64,000 nt of DNA from Harmothoe impar (taxonomy: Eukaryota; Annelida; Polychaeta; Phyllodocida; Polynoidae): assembly GCA_947462335.1 (NCBI GenBank), contig OX381719.1, positions 67,259,534 through 67,323,533 on the forward strand. Direction: 5' to 3'. Positions 1 to 9,545 of the stretch are shown in pieces. The notes under the pieces were generated by a model. It was not told where the DNA came from. It saw nothing but the letters and a program-made list of their open reading frames with translations, and made no database searches. The translations under genes were made by a program, and so were the position numbers. Each line of letters begins with the position of its first letter. Positions within the stretch are counted from its first letter, which is position 1.

Positions 1-1
1 A

Positions 2-502
2 TTAGTACAAAAGGAATGGGTTCGAGGCACATCCATGGTTGATCTGTTTGTTTCATTGGACCAGTTTGAAAAGAAACGTCGCCTGTTAGCATGGTTCGAA
101 CCGCAGAGTCGGGTACATGCAGTACATGAGGAGGACAGGGATGATTCCTCCGGTGATTCGGAAGACGAACATATTGCTGGGGTCAAAGTGGACGGGAAAA
201 ACAAAAATCGATGGAAGAAAAGGTCTACTCCAACAGATACTCACGTCAGATCCGTTGAGAAACCCGTAGAAAACAAAGTTGAATCCACCAGCAGTAATGC
301 TCCGGAAGAAACGAGTATGGGTAAGATAATGGAGGCCATGATGAAACAGATGAAAGATGTGATGGAGGTTAAACGAAAACCGAGAACGGACCGATCAACT
401 ATTAAATGTTTCAGATGTCAAGAAATGGGGCATTTCGCCTCGTCTTGTACTGCAGAGAAACCCGTATGGAGAGAACGTAAGGAGGAGGAATCGGAAAATT
501 AG
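2..502 (+). CDS. Gag C-terminal part with CCHC zinc knuckle (Gypsy)
   Basis: The frame is open from the first bases of the window, so the true start lies upstream; the ATG at 35 is internal. The protein is charged and Lys/Glu-rich, and ends with a retroviral-type zinc knuckle (CFRCQEMGHFASSC, pattern CX2CX4HX4C) about 27 residues before the stop. This motif binds genomic RNA in Gag nucleocapsid. The protease-RT region follows downstream in other frames. The position and the knuckle make the Gag assignment safe; the missing N-terminus would hold the capsid domain. Confidence 0.85.
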   Translation, partial: LVQKEWVRGTSMVDLFVSLDQFEKKRRLLAWFEPQSRVHAVHEEDRDDSSGDSEDEHIAGVKVDGKNKNRWKKRSTPTDTHVRSVEKPVENKVESTSSNAPEETSMGKIMEAMMKQMKDVMEVKRKPRTDRSTIKCFRCQEMGHFASSCTAEKPVWRERKEEESEN

Positions 503-666
503 AGGGGGTTATTAGTAACGGCAAACAGATAACCACTGTAGAAAGTTGCCAAAATGCCTTCGACGCGAATGTATTTGAATCAGGTACCGACCAATCGCCC
601 AGCAGCACGGGTCAAGAAGAAGGGCCAGAATCGTGTGGGGCTGGGGGGACTAGTGAAGAAATTGCC

Positions 667-1350
667 ATGGGGAGCAGAACCGGGAAACCGGACACTAGTA
701 CAGAGGACGGGTGGATAGAGGAGTTGACCAGAGTAAGTGGCATCCGCCTTCCCCGAGGTCATCCGTGTCTGAATTATTTTAAGAACCATGGATTCGATCT
801 TGGGTTGGAAACTGATATCAAGAGATTCGCTAGTAATCCGTCTGTGTTGGACGGGAAGAGATGGTATGTGTCGGTATCAGTGAATGGCAGGTTGGAGATT
901 TTTTGATAGATAGTGGGGCTAGCCACTCCTTTATCTCCAAGAAGTTCTTTGATTTGGTGTCCGACATGGATGAGGACCTCACAACGAGGGTAAATGCATG
1001 TGGGGCCGACGGAAGCAAAATACCAACATTTGGTAGGACCGATGATTGTAGTATTGGGAGGAAGGGAATACGTATTTTCACCGACGGTGGCGGAGATAGA
1101 GGATGTTGGAATCTTAGGAATGGACTTCGCGTCATTATATGGCGCTATATTGGACCCGGTTACGGGCAAATTAAAGTTGAACCATCCGTATAGAGACCGA
1201 ATCCAATGTATAGCCAAGAATGTTAGTGGAATGGCGTGTGTAGCACAAACCGTAAAAATACTGCCCGGAACGGCCTGTGATGTCTTGATGTCATCCATCC
1301 GATGTTTAGGGGTCAAGCGGGAGTATTCGAACCGGACATGGAAATGTTGA
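667..1350 (+). pseudogene. Gypsy protease region, broken over three frames
   Basis: Three overlapping short frames (667-906, 861-1193, 994-1350) each hold part of one coding stretch. The second contains the retropepsin active-site motif DSGASHSFIS. The third continues with a hydrophobic segment and an ILGMDF block, the usual C-terminal half of a Gypsy protease. The frame changes near 880, 1,000 and 1,305 look like small indels rather than programmed shifts, because they come several times in a short distance. The stretch 503-666 between gag and this region shows no convincing coding. Confidence 0.75.
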
Positions 1351-3554
1351 AGGAGAAGGGATTGGAGTCAGCAGACACTTTGGTGGGAAATGCCTCATGG
1401 GCAGTAACTCCTGTGACCAATCCGGGTTTGAAGACTGTATATCTAAATAAAGGCACTATAACAGGCAAGGTTGTACTCGCAGAGGCGGTCACCGATAGTC
1501 GAATGGACATATGCAGTATAAGTGAAAAACCTGAACTGGAAGAGGGAGTGAATCAATTGTTGAAAGATTCCGCGTTGGAGAGTGGCGAGCAGAAAGGTTT
1601 ATTAAGGAACGTACTGGAGGAATGTGCGACGGCATTCGCGAAACAAGGAAAACCGTTGGGGAGGACTGATAAAGTATTGCATTGTATAAAGACTGGGGAT
1701 GCGGAACCTTTCAAAATACCATACCGCCGACTGCCTCTAGCCAAGAAAGTGGTGGCTGAGGAAGAAATCGGAAAGATGTTGAAAGAAGGGGTGATTGTCC
1801 CGAGTACGAGCCCTCGGAGTAGCCCGGTATGTATGGTAACCAAGAAAGATGGAAGCATCAGATTCTGTATCGATTATCGTAAGTTGAATGGATTGACCAA
1901 GAAGAACTCATATCCTCTCCCTCGGATAGACGAGACTATTGATTCCCTGGGAGGAAATAAATGGTTTTGTACGATTGATCTACAATCCGGATACTGGCAG
2001 GTGGGAATGAAAGAAGAAGATATGGAGAAGACCGCGTTCTTGAGCCATATTGGTTTATACCAATATAATGTGATGCCTTTTGGGTTATGTAATGCCCCGG
2101 CCACATTCGAGGCGATGATGGAGACGTTATTGAGTGACATATTATGGAAGAAATGTTTGGTATATTTGGATGATGTCATAATATTCGGGAAATCGTTCGA
2201 AGATTGTCTGGAAAACTTGAGGGTTGTATTGAAACGGATTATATCGAATGGGTTGAAATTGAAACCGAAGAAATGTAGTTTGTTTCATAAGAGTATCAAC
2301 TATTTGGGACAAATTATCTCGACGGATGGAGTAAAGGCAGATCCGGAGAAGATTCAAACGGTGATGGAATGGTCGGCACCTAGAAGTCCGAAGGAGGTGC
2401 GCTCGTTCTTGGGTTTTTGTTCATACTATAGGGATTTCTTGCCCGGTTATTCGAAACTGAGTTATCCGATTCAAAGTCTGTCACATTGGACGCCGGGAAG
2501 AAGGAAGGAAGCGTTTCCGTGGGGTTTAGAGCAGGAGGAGTCTTTTCGAGAGATAAAGAACCTTTTTAAGGAGACCCCGGTACTCAGATATCCGACTCGG
2601 GAGGGCCATTTCATTTTAGACACGGATGCCAGTAACGAATGTATAGGGGCAGCCCTTTGTCAGGTACAGGATGGGGAAGAGGTACCCATAGCATTTGCAA
2701 GTAACACAATGAATAAGGGGCAACAGATCTATTGCACGACCAAGAGAGAATTACTGGCGGTGGTTGTATACACTAAGAAGTTCAAACATTTTTTGTGGGG
2801 ATCGGACTTTACTTTGAGAACAGATCATTCGTCATTGAGGTGGCTGTTGAACTTCAAGGATGCAGAAGGAATGATCGGACGATGGCTCGCCCATTTATCG
2901 GAATTTGGATTGGATCATAGCCAGATACAACATAGGAAGGGTGCGAAACATGTCAATGCTGATGCTTTGTCCCGAATACCTATTAGGAAGTGTCAGAACA
3001 CCGATTGTACCGATTGTGGGGCACACAATGCTATTTTGGCTGGGGTGAGACATCCGTATAGGAATATGGAACCCAGTGTATTAGAATGGGGAGACGAATC
3101 GATTAGAGCATTTCAGGAGAAGGATCCGAATTGTAAGCAAATGAAGGAGTTGTTAGAGGCAGGGGGAAGACCGGCAAGACCCGCAATTTCAATAGAAAAC
3201 AGGGAAATCCGTAGACTAATTGCGCAATGGGAGGAACTTGAAATCGTACAGAACACCCTATACCGTTGGAAAATAAATGCGTTAGGAAACCGGATCCGGC
3301 AGATTGTGATACCAACTGCCATGCGGAGGGATATAATGTTCTTCTGCCACGGGCACCAGACCAGTGGACATTTCGGGAAGAAGAGATCTCTAGAACGATT
3401 AGGAAGGAAATATTACTGGCCGGGGATGAGTACGGATCTATTGAGATGGATAGAAACCTGCCCTAGGTGTTGCACTAGTAAGACGGGATGCGGAATGGGT
3501 AAGATGCCTCTAACCCAGGAACTATTCGGGGTAAGATTCGCGAGAGTGGCTTAG
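1302..3554 (+). CDS. Gypsy Pol: reverse transcriptase, RNase H, integrase N-terminus
   Basis: This 750-codon frame begins in the linker after the protease. It carries a complete Ty3/Gypsy RT core (IDYRKLN, DLQSGYWQV, MPFGLCNAP and the catalytic YLDDVII at about residues 290-296). RNase H follows (DTDAS, KREL, TDHSSLRWLL), then NADALSR and the integrase HHCC zinc finger (H-x-H...CPRC, about residues 690-730). The reading ends at 3,554 because of a frame change near 3,529, after which the integrase core continues in another frame. The enzyme copies element RNA into DNA and degrades the template in cytoplasmic particles. RT intact, whole Pol broken. Confidence 0.93.
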   Translation: MFRGQAGVFEPDMEMLKEKGLESADTLVGNASWAVTPVTNPGLKTVYLNKGTITGKVVLAEAVTDSRMDICSISEKPELEEGVNQLLKDSALESGEQKGLLRNVLEECATAFAKQGKPLGRTDKVLHCIKTGDAEPFKIPYRRLPLAKKVVAEEEIGKMLKEGVIVPSTSPRSSPVCMVTKKDGSIRFCIDYRKLNGLTKKNSYPLPRIDETIDSLGGNKWFCTIDLQSGYWQVGMKEEDMEKTAFLSHIGLYQYNVMPFGLCNAPATFEAMMETLLSDILWKKCLVYLDDVIIFGKSFEDCLENLRVVLKRIISNGLKLKPKKCSLFHKSINYLGQIISTDGVKADPEKIQTVMEWSAPRSPKEVRSFLGFCSYYRDFLPGYSKLSYPIQSLSHWTPGRRKEAFPWGLEQEESFREIKNLFKETPVLRYPTREGHFILDTDASNECIGAALCQVQDGEEVPIAFASNTMNKGQQIYCTTKRELLAVVVYTKKFKHFLWGSDFTLRTDHSSLRWLLNFKDAEGMIGRWLAHLSEFGLDHSQIQHRKGAKHVNADALSRIPIRKCQNTDCTDCGAHNAILAGVRHPYRNMEPSVLEWGDESIRAFQEKDPNCKQMKELLEAGGRPARPAISIENREIRRLIAQWEELEIVQNTLYRWKINALGNRIRQIVIPTAMRRDIMFFCHGHQTSGHFGKKRSLERLGRKYYWPGMSTDLLRWIETCPRCCTSKTGCGMGKMPLTQELFGVRFARVA

Positions 3555-4681
3555 ACATTATAACCGGATTCGTAACGACCCCAGAAGGTAATACTTGTAT
3601 GATGGTGGTAACGGATTATTACACGAAGTATACACGAGTGTTTCCGATGAAAGACCATAAGGCTGCAACATGTGCTCGAGCGCTGGTGAAAGGTTGGATC
3701 CTGTACTTGGGAGTACCACTAATGTTACACAGCGATCAGGGACGGGAATTCGAATCGAATCTGTGGCGGGAGATGTGCCATCAGTTAGCGATTTGTAAGA
3801 CTCGAACTAATCCATACCGGCCGCAGAGTAACGGACAGGTAGAAAGGTTCAATCGAACCCTTATACAAGTATTAAAGGGACTAGTAAATCAGAGAATTGA
3901 TGACTGGGATGAACAATGTGACTTTGTGTGTCATGCCTATAACAGCACCGTACATGCTAGCACTAACTGTTCCCCTAACTTACTAGTGTTCGGGGAGGAT
4001 CTGATCATGCCCGCGGACCTGGTATTTGGGGTAGTAGGAATGAACCCGGATGTACCATGTCAAATAATGTTCGTGAAGGCTTTGAAAGAACAGTTTAAAA
4101 ATGCATACGAATTGGTTAGACAAGAGTTACAGAAGAATGCTAAATGGCAGAAGGTCGGGTATGACACGAATCTTAAGAGGAGAAGATACGAGGTGGGAGA
4201 GTTGGTAGGAAGATACCACAAACCGTTAGTAGGGATTAAATTAAGTGATAATTGGGATGGACCTTGGCGGATCACACAGCGGATTAGTGACAATACTGTG
4301 CTAATGAGGGATACGCATGGTAGGAATCAGAAATCCAACGTTGATCGGCTGAAACCGTGGAAAGGAAGGGAGTACTCCGCGGAAATGTTCAAAATGGGGA
4401 CGGATGAATTAAATCAGATGAAGAAAGAAATAAAGAATATGGCTGTAAAACGTGGGGTGGGACGCCCGAAGAAACGGAAGGTGCAGGACGAAAACTCACC
4501 AACACGATCGGTGAGTAAGAAATCCAAAGTCTCGGCAGGCGAAGGGAAGCGCAAGGGGAAGACGTTGAGTGTGGCCCGCTCACCGTCCGGAAAGGCCCCT
4601 GTCGTCACCAGGTACCTAAAACCTCACCCAGGAGGGGTGAGACGCAGTCCTAGATTGAACCCAGGGACTGCAATTACCTAG
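3551..4681 (+). CDS. Gypsy integrase catalytic core and C-terminal tail
   Basis: The frame is open from before 3,551, where LDIITGF gives the usual start of the integrase core. The first ATG is at 3,599. The DDE triad is visible as VVTDYYTKY, HSDQGREFES and PQSNGQVERFNR. A GPY/F-like module follows (DNWDGPWRI ... NVDRLKPW). The last 100 residues are basic and include GRPKKRK, an AT-hook/nuclear-localisation-like motif. A run of four G residues near 3,529 marks the likely one-base shift that separates this from the preceding frame. The protein would insert the cDNA into the host genome. Confidence 0.9.
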   Translation, partial: LDIITGFVTTPEGNTCMMVVTDYYTKYTRVFPMKDHKAATCARALVKGWILYLGVPLMLHSDQGREFESNLWREMCHQLAICKTRTNPYRPQSNGQVERFNRTLIQVLKGLVNQRIDDWDEQCDFVCHAYNSTVHASTNCSPNLLVFGEDLIMPADLVFGVVGMNPDVPCQIMFVKALKEQFKNAYELVRQELQKNAKWQKVGYDTNLKRRRYEVGELVGRYHKPLVGIKLSDNWDGPWRITQRISDNTVLMRDTHGRNQKSNVDRLKPWKGREYSAEMFKMGTDELNQMKKEIKNMAVKRGVGRPKKRKVQDENSPTRSVSKKSKVSAGEGKRKGKTLSVARSPSGKAPVVTRYLKPHPGGVRRSPRLNPGTAIT

Positions 4682-5239
4682 CCTGAATCACAACGAATGT
4701 AATCCAGTTTTATGTTATGTCATATGATTATCCGGTGGAACAGACCGGGTACATCTGTCCTATGTGTTGGAACGATACCCAGGCACTGGAGGAGGGGATT
4801 AATTAACCGGATTAGAGTGTTCCTGAGGGTGGTGGACGGATAATCCGGCGGGTTGAGCATATGCTACCTGTAAATACATCTACTTAGACTCTTGATGAGC
4901 TCACTCCGAACCAATGAAAGACTCCGATAGACAGCAATTAGAATGGCGCGAAAACCCTTTTGTTTACATCTGGAACAAGGTCAGGAGGTCACGCCCCCAG
5001 CGGGATCTCATGGGGTAACGCGCATGCGCGGAAGGTCGTTCCGGGTGAAAGAACCGCCATATTGATTTTTGGTGGACCAAAGGTCAACAGCGAGCGCACG
5101 AGGAGAAGTTGTTTTCAAAGCGAAATAGAGTTGTAAATCAAGGTTAGTGGGAAACCCGGGTTGCTTGTGAACTCAGGCACCCGGTGAAGACCAGGAATCT
5201 GAAATTTATTGAATCGTACCCCGAGAAAGAGACCGAAAC
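4682..5239 (+). promoter_or_regulatory. Internal promoter-like region with NRF1 and YY1 motifs
   Basis: This 558-bp gap between pol and the 3' coding region has no long frame. It contains a perfect GCGCATGCGC palindrome (5,020-5,029; NRF1-type) and CCGCCATATTG (5,054-5,064; YY1-type initiator), about 180 bp before the ATG at 5,240. No TATA box is seen near them. The same pair in the same order occurs in the terminal repeat of the YR element at 28.6 kb. It probably drives a separate mRNA for the 3' region; this is inference from motifs. Confidence 0.5.
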
Positions 5240-6502
5240 ATGGCAAGTTCTTGCCACACCGTAGACGATAGTATCGATATGACTGATGTTATGGATGAAC
5301 CGCTCTCACCCGTCACTGGAGTCAAAGACGCTGCATTAGGCAACGTGAGTATGGAAGAAGAAACAGAGGAATATGACGAGAAAGGCCGGTCTGTATTTAA
5401 GCTTGTTACCACCGAACATACCGAACCCGACCAAAAGGGGTTCGTGAGCCGTTATGATGGCCGGGAGCTATTTCTGGCGGATGAATTGATCGTAGTCCCG
5501 GAAGGAGGAGTACCTAGAACTCTTCCGATTGAATTAAGAGACTGTCTGATCGCAATATTGGGGGCGGGTGTATATGAATCGTTGCCCTTGAACTGGCTGC
5601 TATTCTTTCCGGAAATGCAGAAGGGACTGAACGTGCACGAAGGTTTTCGCAAGGCTGTATTTGACTGCGAAGTGATGTACCGAGCCAAGCGATTACTGGG
5701 AATTCCAGTCAGCGTTCCGGGAACGACTCGAGTTGGTATCACAGGACTCGACATCCAGGCGGATATATATTTTAGAGAACCGGAAAAGAACATCTTGCCT
5801 CGAACTGTGGAAGCATGGGAGAAGCTAGCGAATCGGAAAAGACAGACTAAATTATTCAGTATCGACATCGATGAGTTTTATAATCGAATGGACCAGAGTG
5901 ACGATGATCCGTCTCGCAGAGACAAGATCATAAGTGCGTTGATCCGGGAAGGGAAGAAAAACAAGGGATATGATCCAAAACTGAATCGAGACCCGTCCGA
6001 AGAGGAAGAGAAGGAAAGGATAGCAGAGAAGTTAAGAAAAGACCCGGTAGAGAAAGGGAAGGTGGTGCTCCGAAAATCGAAAGTAAAGAAGGACAAGAGT
6101 GAGGAGAGTCAGGAAAGTCAGACGGACACGGATTCGTCCGACTTTGAGAAAGTTCTAAGTCCGAAGGAGAAACGAGCTGCTAAGAAAGGGGGGAAGTGTA
6201 AGAACCCGAGAATAGTCGACCTGACAGTCAACCTGAAGACAGTCGAGAAGGTGACTGAAGGATTGAAGCCGAAAGAACCGACGCCCGGGCAAATGAAAGC
6301 AATGCAGGCTGCTGCAAGTGCAGGGGTAGGGGCTATAATAGAGAAAACGAATTTGAAAGATAACGTCGGATCGGGTGCGGATGAAAATATGAGTGAGGGG
6401 GAAGCTGAACAGGAGGAGGTGGGGGATGAACCGGAGGAGGAAGTCCCGAAACCGAAGAAGGGGTCTTCCATGACTGAGGAGGAATTTGAGCAACTCCAAT
6501 AG
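5240..6502 (+). CDS. Extra 3' ORF of the Gypsy element, first part (unknown function)
   Basis: A 420-codon frame starting at an ATG in good context (acATGg). I do not recognise a family. The first 230 residues look globular, with an acidic N-terminus. The second half is low complexity, rich in Lys/Glu/Ser, with basic clusters and a coiled-coil-like acidic tail. No signal peptide or membrane segment is visible, so it is not an evident envelope protein. The TAG at 6,500-6,502 is followed by 379 further codons in the same frame, so the product may extend by stop readthrough, or the stop may be a mutation in this copy. Confidence 0.7.
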   Translation: MASSCHTVDDSIDMTDVMDEPLSPVTGVKDAALGNVSMEEETEEYDEKGRSVFKLVTTEHTEPDQKGFVSRYDGRELFLADELIVVPEGGVPRTLPIELRDCLIAILGAGVYESLPLNWLLFFPEMQKGLNVHEGFRKAVFDCEVMYRAKRLLGIPVSVPGTTRVGITGLDIQADIYFREPEKNILPRTVEAWEKLANRKRQTKLFSIDIDEFYNRMDQSDDDPSRRDKIISALIREGKKNKGYDPKLNRDPSEEEEKERIAEKLRKDPVEKGKVVLRKSKVKKDKSEESQESQTDTDSSDFEKVLSPKEKRAAKKGGKCKNPRIVDLTVNLKTVEKVTEGLKPKEPTPGQMKAMQAAASAGVGAIIEKTNLKDNVGSGADENMSEGEAEQEEVGDEPEEEVPKPKKGSSMTEEEFEQLQ

Positions 6503-7642
6503 GTGTACAAAAATGCGAACACCGAGTTCCGTCTGTTCATACCCGCCTCGTTCGAGGAGTGCGCCAAAGGACCGTCCAAATATGGTTGCCCGACCGCTTA
6601 TAACATGGAAAGTGAATCGGATGATGAAGATTGGCTCCGACCGACTGTCAAAGATCCGCTACCGTCTGACCACTACGAATGGTGGTTCGACCAGATCCGG
6701 CATCACTCGGATGCGTACTACAGTAGGGATCATCGCTGGAAAATCCGATGGGCCTACAAGGAGTGGTATCTGGTGAACCGAGAGACCATCTGTCCGTTCG
6801 CCTTGTGCTTAAAGAACCCGAGACCGAAACACTTCACAACGGCCCGTAGGTTCCTCCGGCACCTAACTGAACGGCATATGCACCACTCGGTGGTGTATGA
6901 ATGTCAGAAGACGGAGGCGACCCGAGAGAATCAGAGATGTGATGGCTGCGTAACGACTCGGAGGGCGAATATGGTTCGCCATTATAAGAACTGTCATACT
7001 CCGGGTATGAGTGCTGCCGTGGCCCGAGTTAACAATTTGCACCGATTGTGGCGAGAGAAATACGACCGAATGGGCAGGGAAGATTTTCAGGGGATATCGA
7101 CAATGACTGAATCCTACTGTGAGGTATCCGATGCCCGTAATGGCAAATTGAGTGCCCGAGCCGCATTATTACTGGATCGGGGGAAGTTTGATATGCCCCA
7201 GGAGATGTGGAACCGAGTAGCCAAACGCCAGGCAAGCCGAAGTCCAGCACGAGGCGATGCAAAGCGGGGCCGGGACGAATCACCGTCCACCTTCCGAGTG
7301 CCCCAGAACCGATCCGCGACGACTGTGTATCAGTCACCTTTGAACCGTGGCCCGATCAAACCTACCCCACCCGCTCCGTCTAAGCCCACTCCGAGTCCGG
7401 CTGATCCGAAAGTATGGAGACAACCGTCGGTTCCGTCTGATGAGACAACAGACTACCCGGAACTACAGCCATCGCAGAGTTCGCTGAAACCACCAGCAAC
7501 TCCGATGACCACGGTCCCCGATAACCGGCTCCGGATGTCTACAAAACCGGTGGTACACTACTTCGAGGCGGCTGAAAAGGTAGAATGTGAAGGGGCGCAG
7601 AAATTAGTAGTTAGCGATCCGTTTCAATGCCGGGGTCGTTAA
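6503..7642 (+). CDS. Extra 3' ORF of the Gypsy element, second part with zinc-finger-like motifs
   Basis: Same frame as the preceding ORF, separated by one TAG. There is no ATG at its beginning (the first codon after the stop is GTG), so it is more likely the continuation of that protein than an independent gene. It contains two Cys/His clusters: CPFALC followed by H-x3-H, and CDGC with H-x4-C-H about 12 residues later, similar to C2H2 fingers. The last third is Pro/Ser-rich. No known family was recognised. A frame change near 7,620-7,640 leads to the coiled-coil frame downstream. Confidence 0.65.
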   Translation: MYKNANTEFRLFIPASFEECAKGPSKYGCPTAYNMESESDDEDWLRPTVKDPLPSDHYEWWFDQIRHHSDAYYSRDHRWKIRWAYKEWYLVNRETICPFALCLKNPRPKHFTTARRFLRHLTERHMHHSVVYECQKTEATRENQRCDGCVTTRRANMVRHYKNCHTPGMSAAVARVNNLHRLWREKYDRMGREDFQGISTMTESYCEVSDARNGKLSARAALLLDRGKFDMPQEMWNRVAKRQASRSPARGDAKRGRDESPSTFRVPQNRSATTVYQSPLNRGPIKPTPPAPSKPTPSPADPKVWRQPSVPSDETTDYPELQPSQSSLKPPATPMTTVPDNRLRMSTKPVVHYFEAAEKVECEGAQKLVVSDPFQCRGR

Positions 7643-7658
7643 CCTTTTTGCTGATTCG

Positions 7659-7982
7659 GTGGTAGCCATTCAGAAAACACATAAGGACCGTTATAGAGAA
7701 GAGAATGACAAAGCATTGGAGGAGGCTCGGGCTGAATTAGAGAAGGTTTATATTGACAAGGAAAAGATGTTGAACGAGGAAAAGGCTAGGTTGGAGCAGG
7801 ACCGTAAAACCGTTACTTCCAGCACTGCCCTTCTGCGGAAGAAACTATCCGAGCTCGATGCCAAAAATGAGGCAATGAACGTTAAGTTCCTCGAATGTTT
7901 CGGAGTGTTTCTGGACGAATGGGATGGGACCCGACCTTCCGCGCTGAAACTCCTGGAGGAGAAGGACGCCTTAGAAGGTTAG
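7659..7982 (+). CDS. Coiled-coil C-terminal segment of the 3' Gypsy coding region
   Basis: This frame has no ATG start and is open upstream of 7,659, overlapping the end of the previous frame. It probably encodes the C-terminus of the same protein after a one-base shift. Residues 10-80 form a strongly charged heptad-like helix (many Glu, Lys, Leu) typical of a coiled coil, followed by a short WDG-containing tail. It may mediate oligomerisation of the zinc-finger-like protein. Function unknown. Confidence 0.5.
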   Translation: MVAIQKTHKDRYREENDKALEEARAELEKVYIDKEKMLNEEKARLEQDRKTVTSSTALLRKKLSELDAKNEAMNVKFLECFGVFLDEWDGTRPSALKLLEEKDALEG

Positions 7983-8054
7983 GTTATTAGAAACCGTAAT
8001 GGGGCTGAATCGGAATGTTAGGGGTAGTAAGAATCGAACAGGACGAACAGGGAA

Positions 8055-8475
8055 AGAAGAGGAGAGCACCTTTACACCCGCTAACAGACACTAGTCTGGA
8101 TGCGTGCCTGATCTAAAAAAAATCACCAGTTAGTTCAGGACAGCTGAGAAAGGGAGAGCACCTGTACACCCGCTGACGGACGCAAGTCTGAACGCGTGCC
8201 TGATCCATCCATTCCATCAAAAGGTCAGGGAACGGGGAGCCACGAATAAGTATGAGAGATGACACAATTGATATGATGCGGACCCGAAAACTCGAGGAAA
8301 GAAGTGGAGAGCACCTTTACACCCACCATAAGATTCCTTCTTATTTGGTGTGCCTGATCAAAACCAACAATGATCAGGGAAGCTGTTGAAGAGGAGTGCG
8401 CCACGGACCCGCTGTCAATTTTTTTTGACAAGCGTGCCTGATCAATACTACTACATTGATCAGGGAGCAGTGTAT
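8055..8475 (+). repeat. Four imperfect repeats forming hairpins in the Gypsy 3' UTR
   Basis: Four units begin near 8,062, 8,155, 8,307 and 8,394. They share a GAGCACCTTTACACCCGC-like start and end in TGCCTGATC. Between these anchors the sequence differs from unit to unit but keeps self-complementarity: CGCTGTCAA pairs with TTGACAAGCG in unit 4, and CACCATAAG with CTTATTTGGTG in unit 3. A second stem, CCTGATCAAT/ATTGATCAGG, follows unit 4, and a shorter version follows unit 3. This suggests a selected RNA structure. The rest of 7,983-8,794 shows only a T-run and AT-rich sequence. Confidence 0.6.
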
Positions 8476-8794
8476 ATGTTGTATAAACTGTTATTCTGGA
8501 TAAAGATGCAAGCTGTAATTTTTTTTTTTTTTTCGGTATGATTCATATGTATTTATATCCCCACTTAGAAGCATGAGTGTTACTGTGTTAATATGAAGCG
8601 TGTTAAGCCGTTCGTATTGGTAAAACTTGTGCTGTGTTGAATGTACATAATGTGTGTATAGTGTTATTCGAGTCGTATGCTTTGCATACCCCTATGTGTA
8701 TTGTAGACATAACTTCATTTTTTTATATATTTGTGTATACCTGGAAGGTATCCGTTTAAAAAAAAAAAGTGTATGTTTTGTCTAGGGGGGGTTA

Positions 8795-9095
8795 TGTAGG
8801 GGACTCGAATCCCGCTCGGATCGCAGTTATATAAGCCACCGTAAGATAATGGTTCGTGACCCATATACAGAGGGCGTGAGTGTTGGTAAGGGGGCGCTGC
8901 GATCGGGTAGGGTGGGATATATAAGGCCGGAAGGCTCAGTGGTAGACAGACCTCATCAGGTCTCGTCCAGAACAAGAACCGAACTTAGATTACTGTAGTA
9001 GGAAACATGAATAAAACTCTCTCTCTTTGCATCCAGAACGTATAAAGAACCTTCCGAGTTGTTTATTCTGCGACCGTAAAATACTAAACTCTACA
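8795..9095 (+). repeat. 3' LTR of the Gypsy element
   Basis: The 301-bp segment starts with TGTAG and ends with CTACA, the expected short inverted termini. A G-rich polypurine tract (8,784-8,791) lies just upstream. Inside are a TATA-like ATATATAAGG (about 8,919) and an AATAAA polyadenylation signal (about 9,010). The 5' LTR lies outside the window, so no LTR comparison or target duplication can be made. Confidence 0.8.
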
Positions 9096-9366
9096 TATGG
9101 CAGATTTAAATTTAGAAAACCCAAATTACCCTATTCCAACTGAGAATACAATTCTACTCAAAAATGCTTTAACCTTTCACATATTCTCAAAGGAGCTCCT
9201 ATTGAATCGATTAATATTGTTAGTGTGTATTCTGTCATCATGCCTTTCCAGGATTTCCATTGGGTTCCCATGGTACAAGTTTCTATTATCATAATAGAAA
9301 CTGATAGAGCAGAACAGCATTACATTGATCCTGTGTTTCATTGTTATATACGCATGTTACAAAGCC

Positions 9367-9545
9367 CAGATCCAAACAGCAGCAGGACCTGGTCATCACA
9401 TTGATCTGTCGTGTCTTTACAACAGCAGTGAACCATTAAACTGCAGCTGATGTGGCCAGCACCCACAGATAATTGGGCATTCAGGTGTCACAGCTCACTA
9501 CAACAGACAAAGGGGACATGCTTCCACCAACCTATGCATATTACA
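9367..9545 (+). repeat. Direct repeat flanking the satellite region, copy 1
   Basis: Shares 'cccacagataat.ggg.a.tcaggtgtcacagctcacta' and adjoining sequence with 20,390-20,540 in the same orientation. The two copies lie on either side of the satellite array. Confidence 0.65.

Larger units (their letters stand above)
1..9095 (+). mobile_element. Ty3/Gypsy LTR retrotransposon, 5' part outside the window
   Basis: The order gag zinc knuckle, aspartic protease, reverse transcriptase, RNase H, HHCC/DDE integrase and GPY/F-like tail is that of Ty3/Gypsy (Metaviridae) elements. The 3' LTR is at 8,795-9,095. The 5' LTR and most of gag lie before base 1. Gag and pol are spread over several frames with small indels, so this copy is probably inactive. 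It is unusual in having about 4.1 kb between the end of integrase and the LTR, with a further long coding region and a repetitive structured 3' UTR. Confidence 0.93.
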
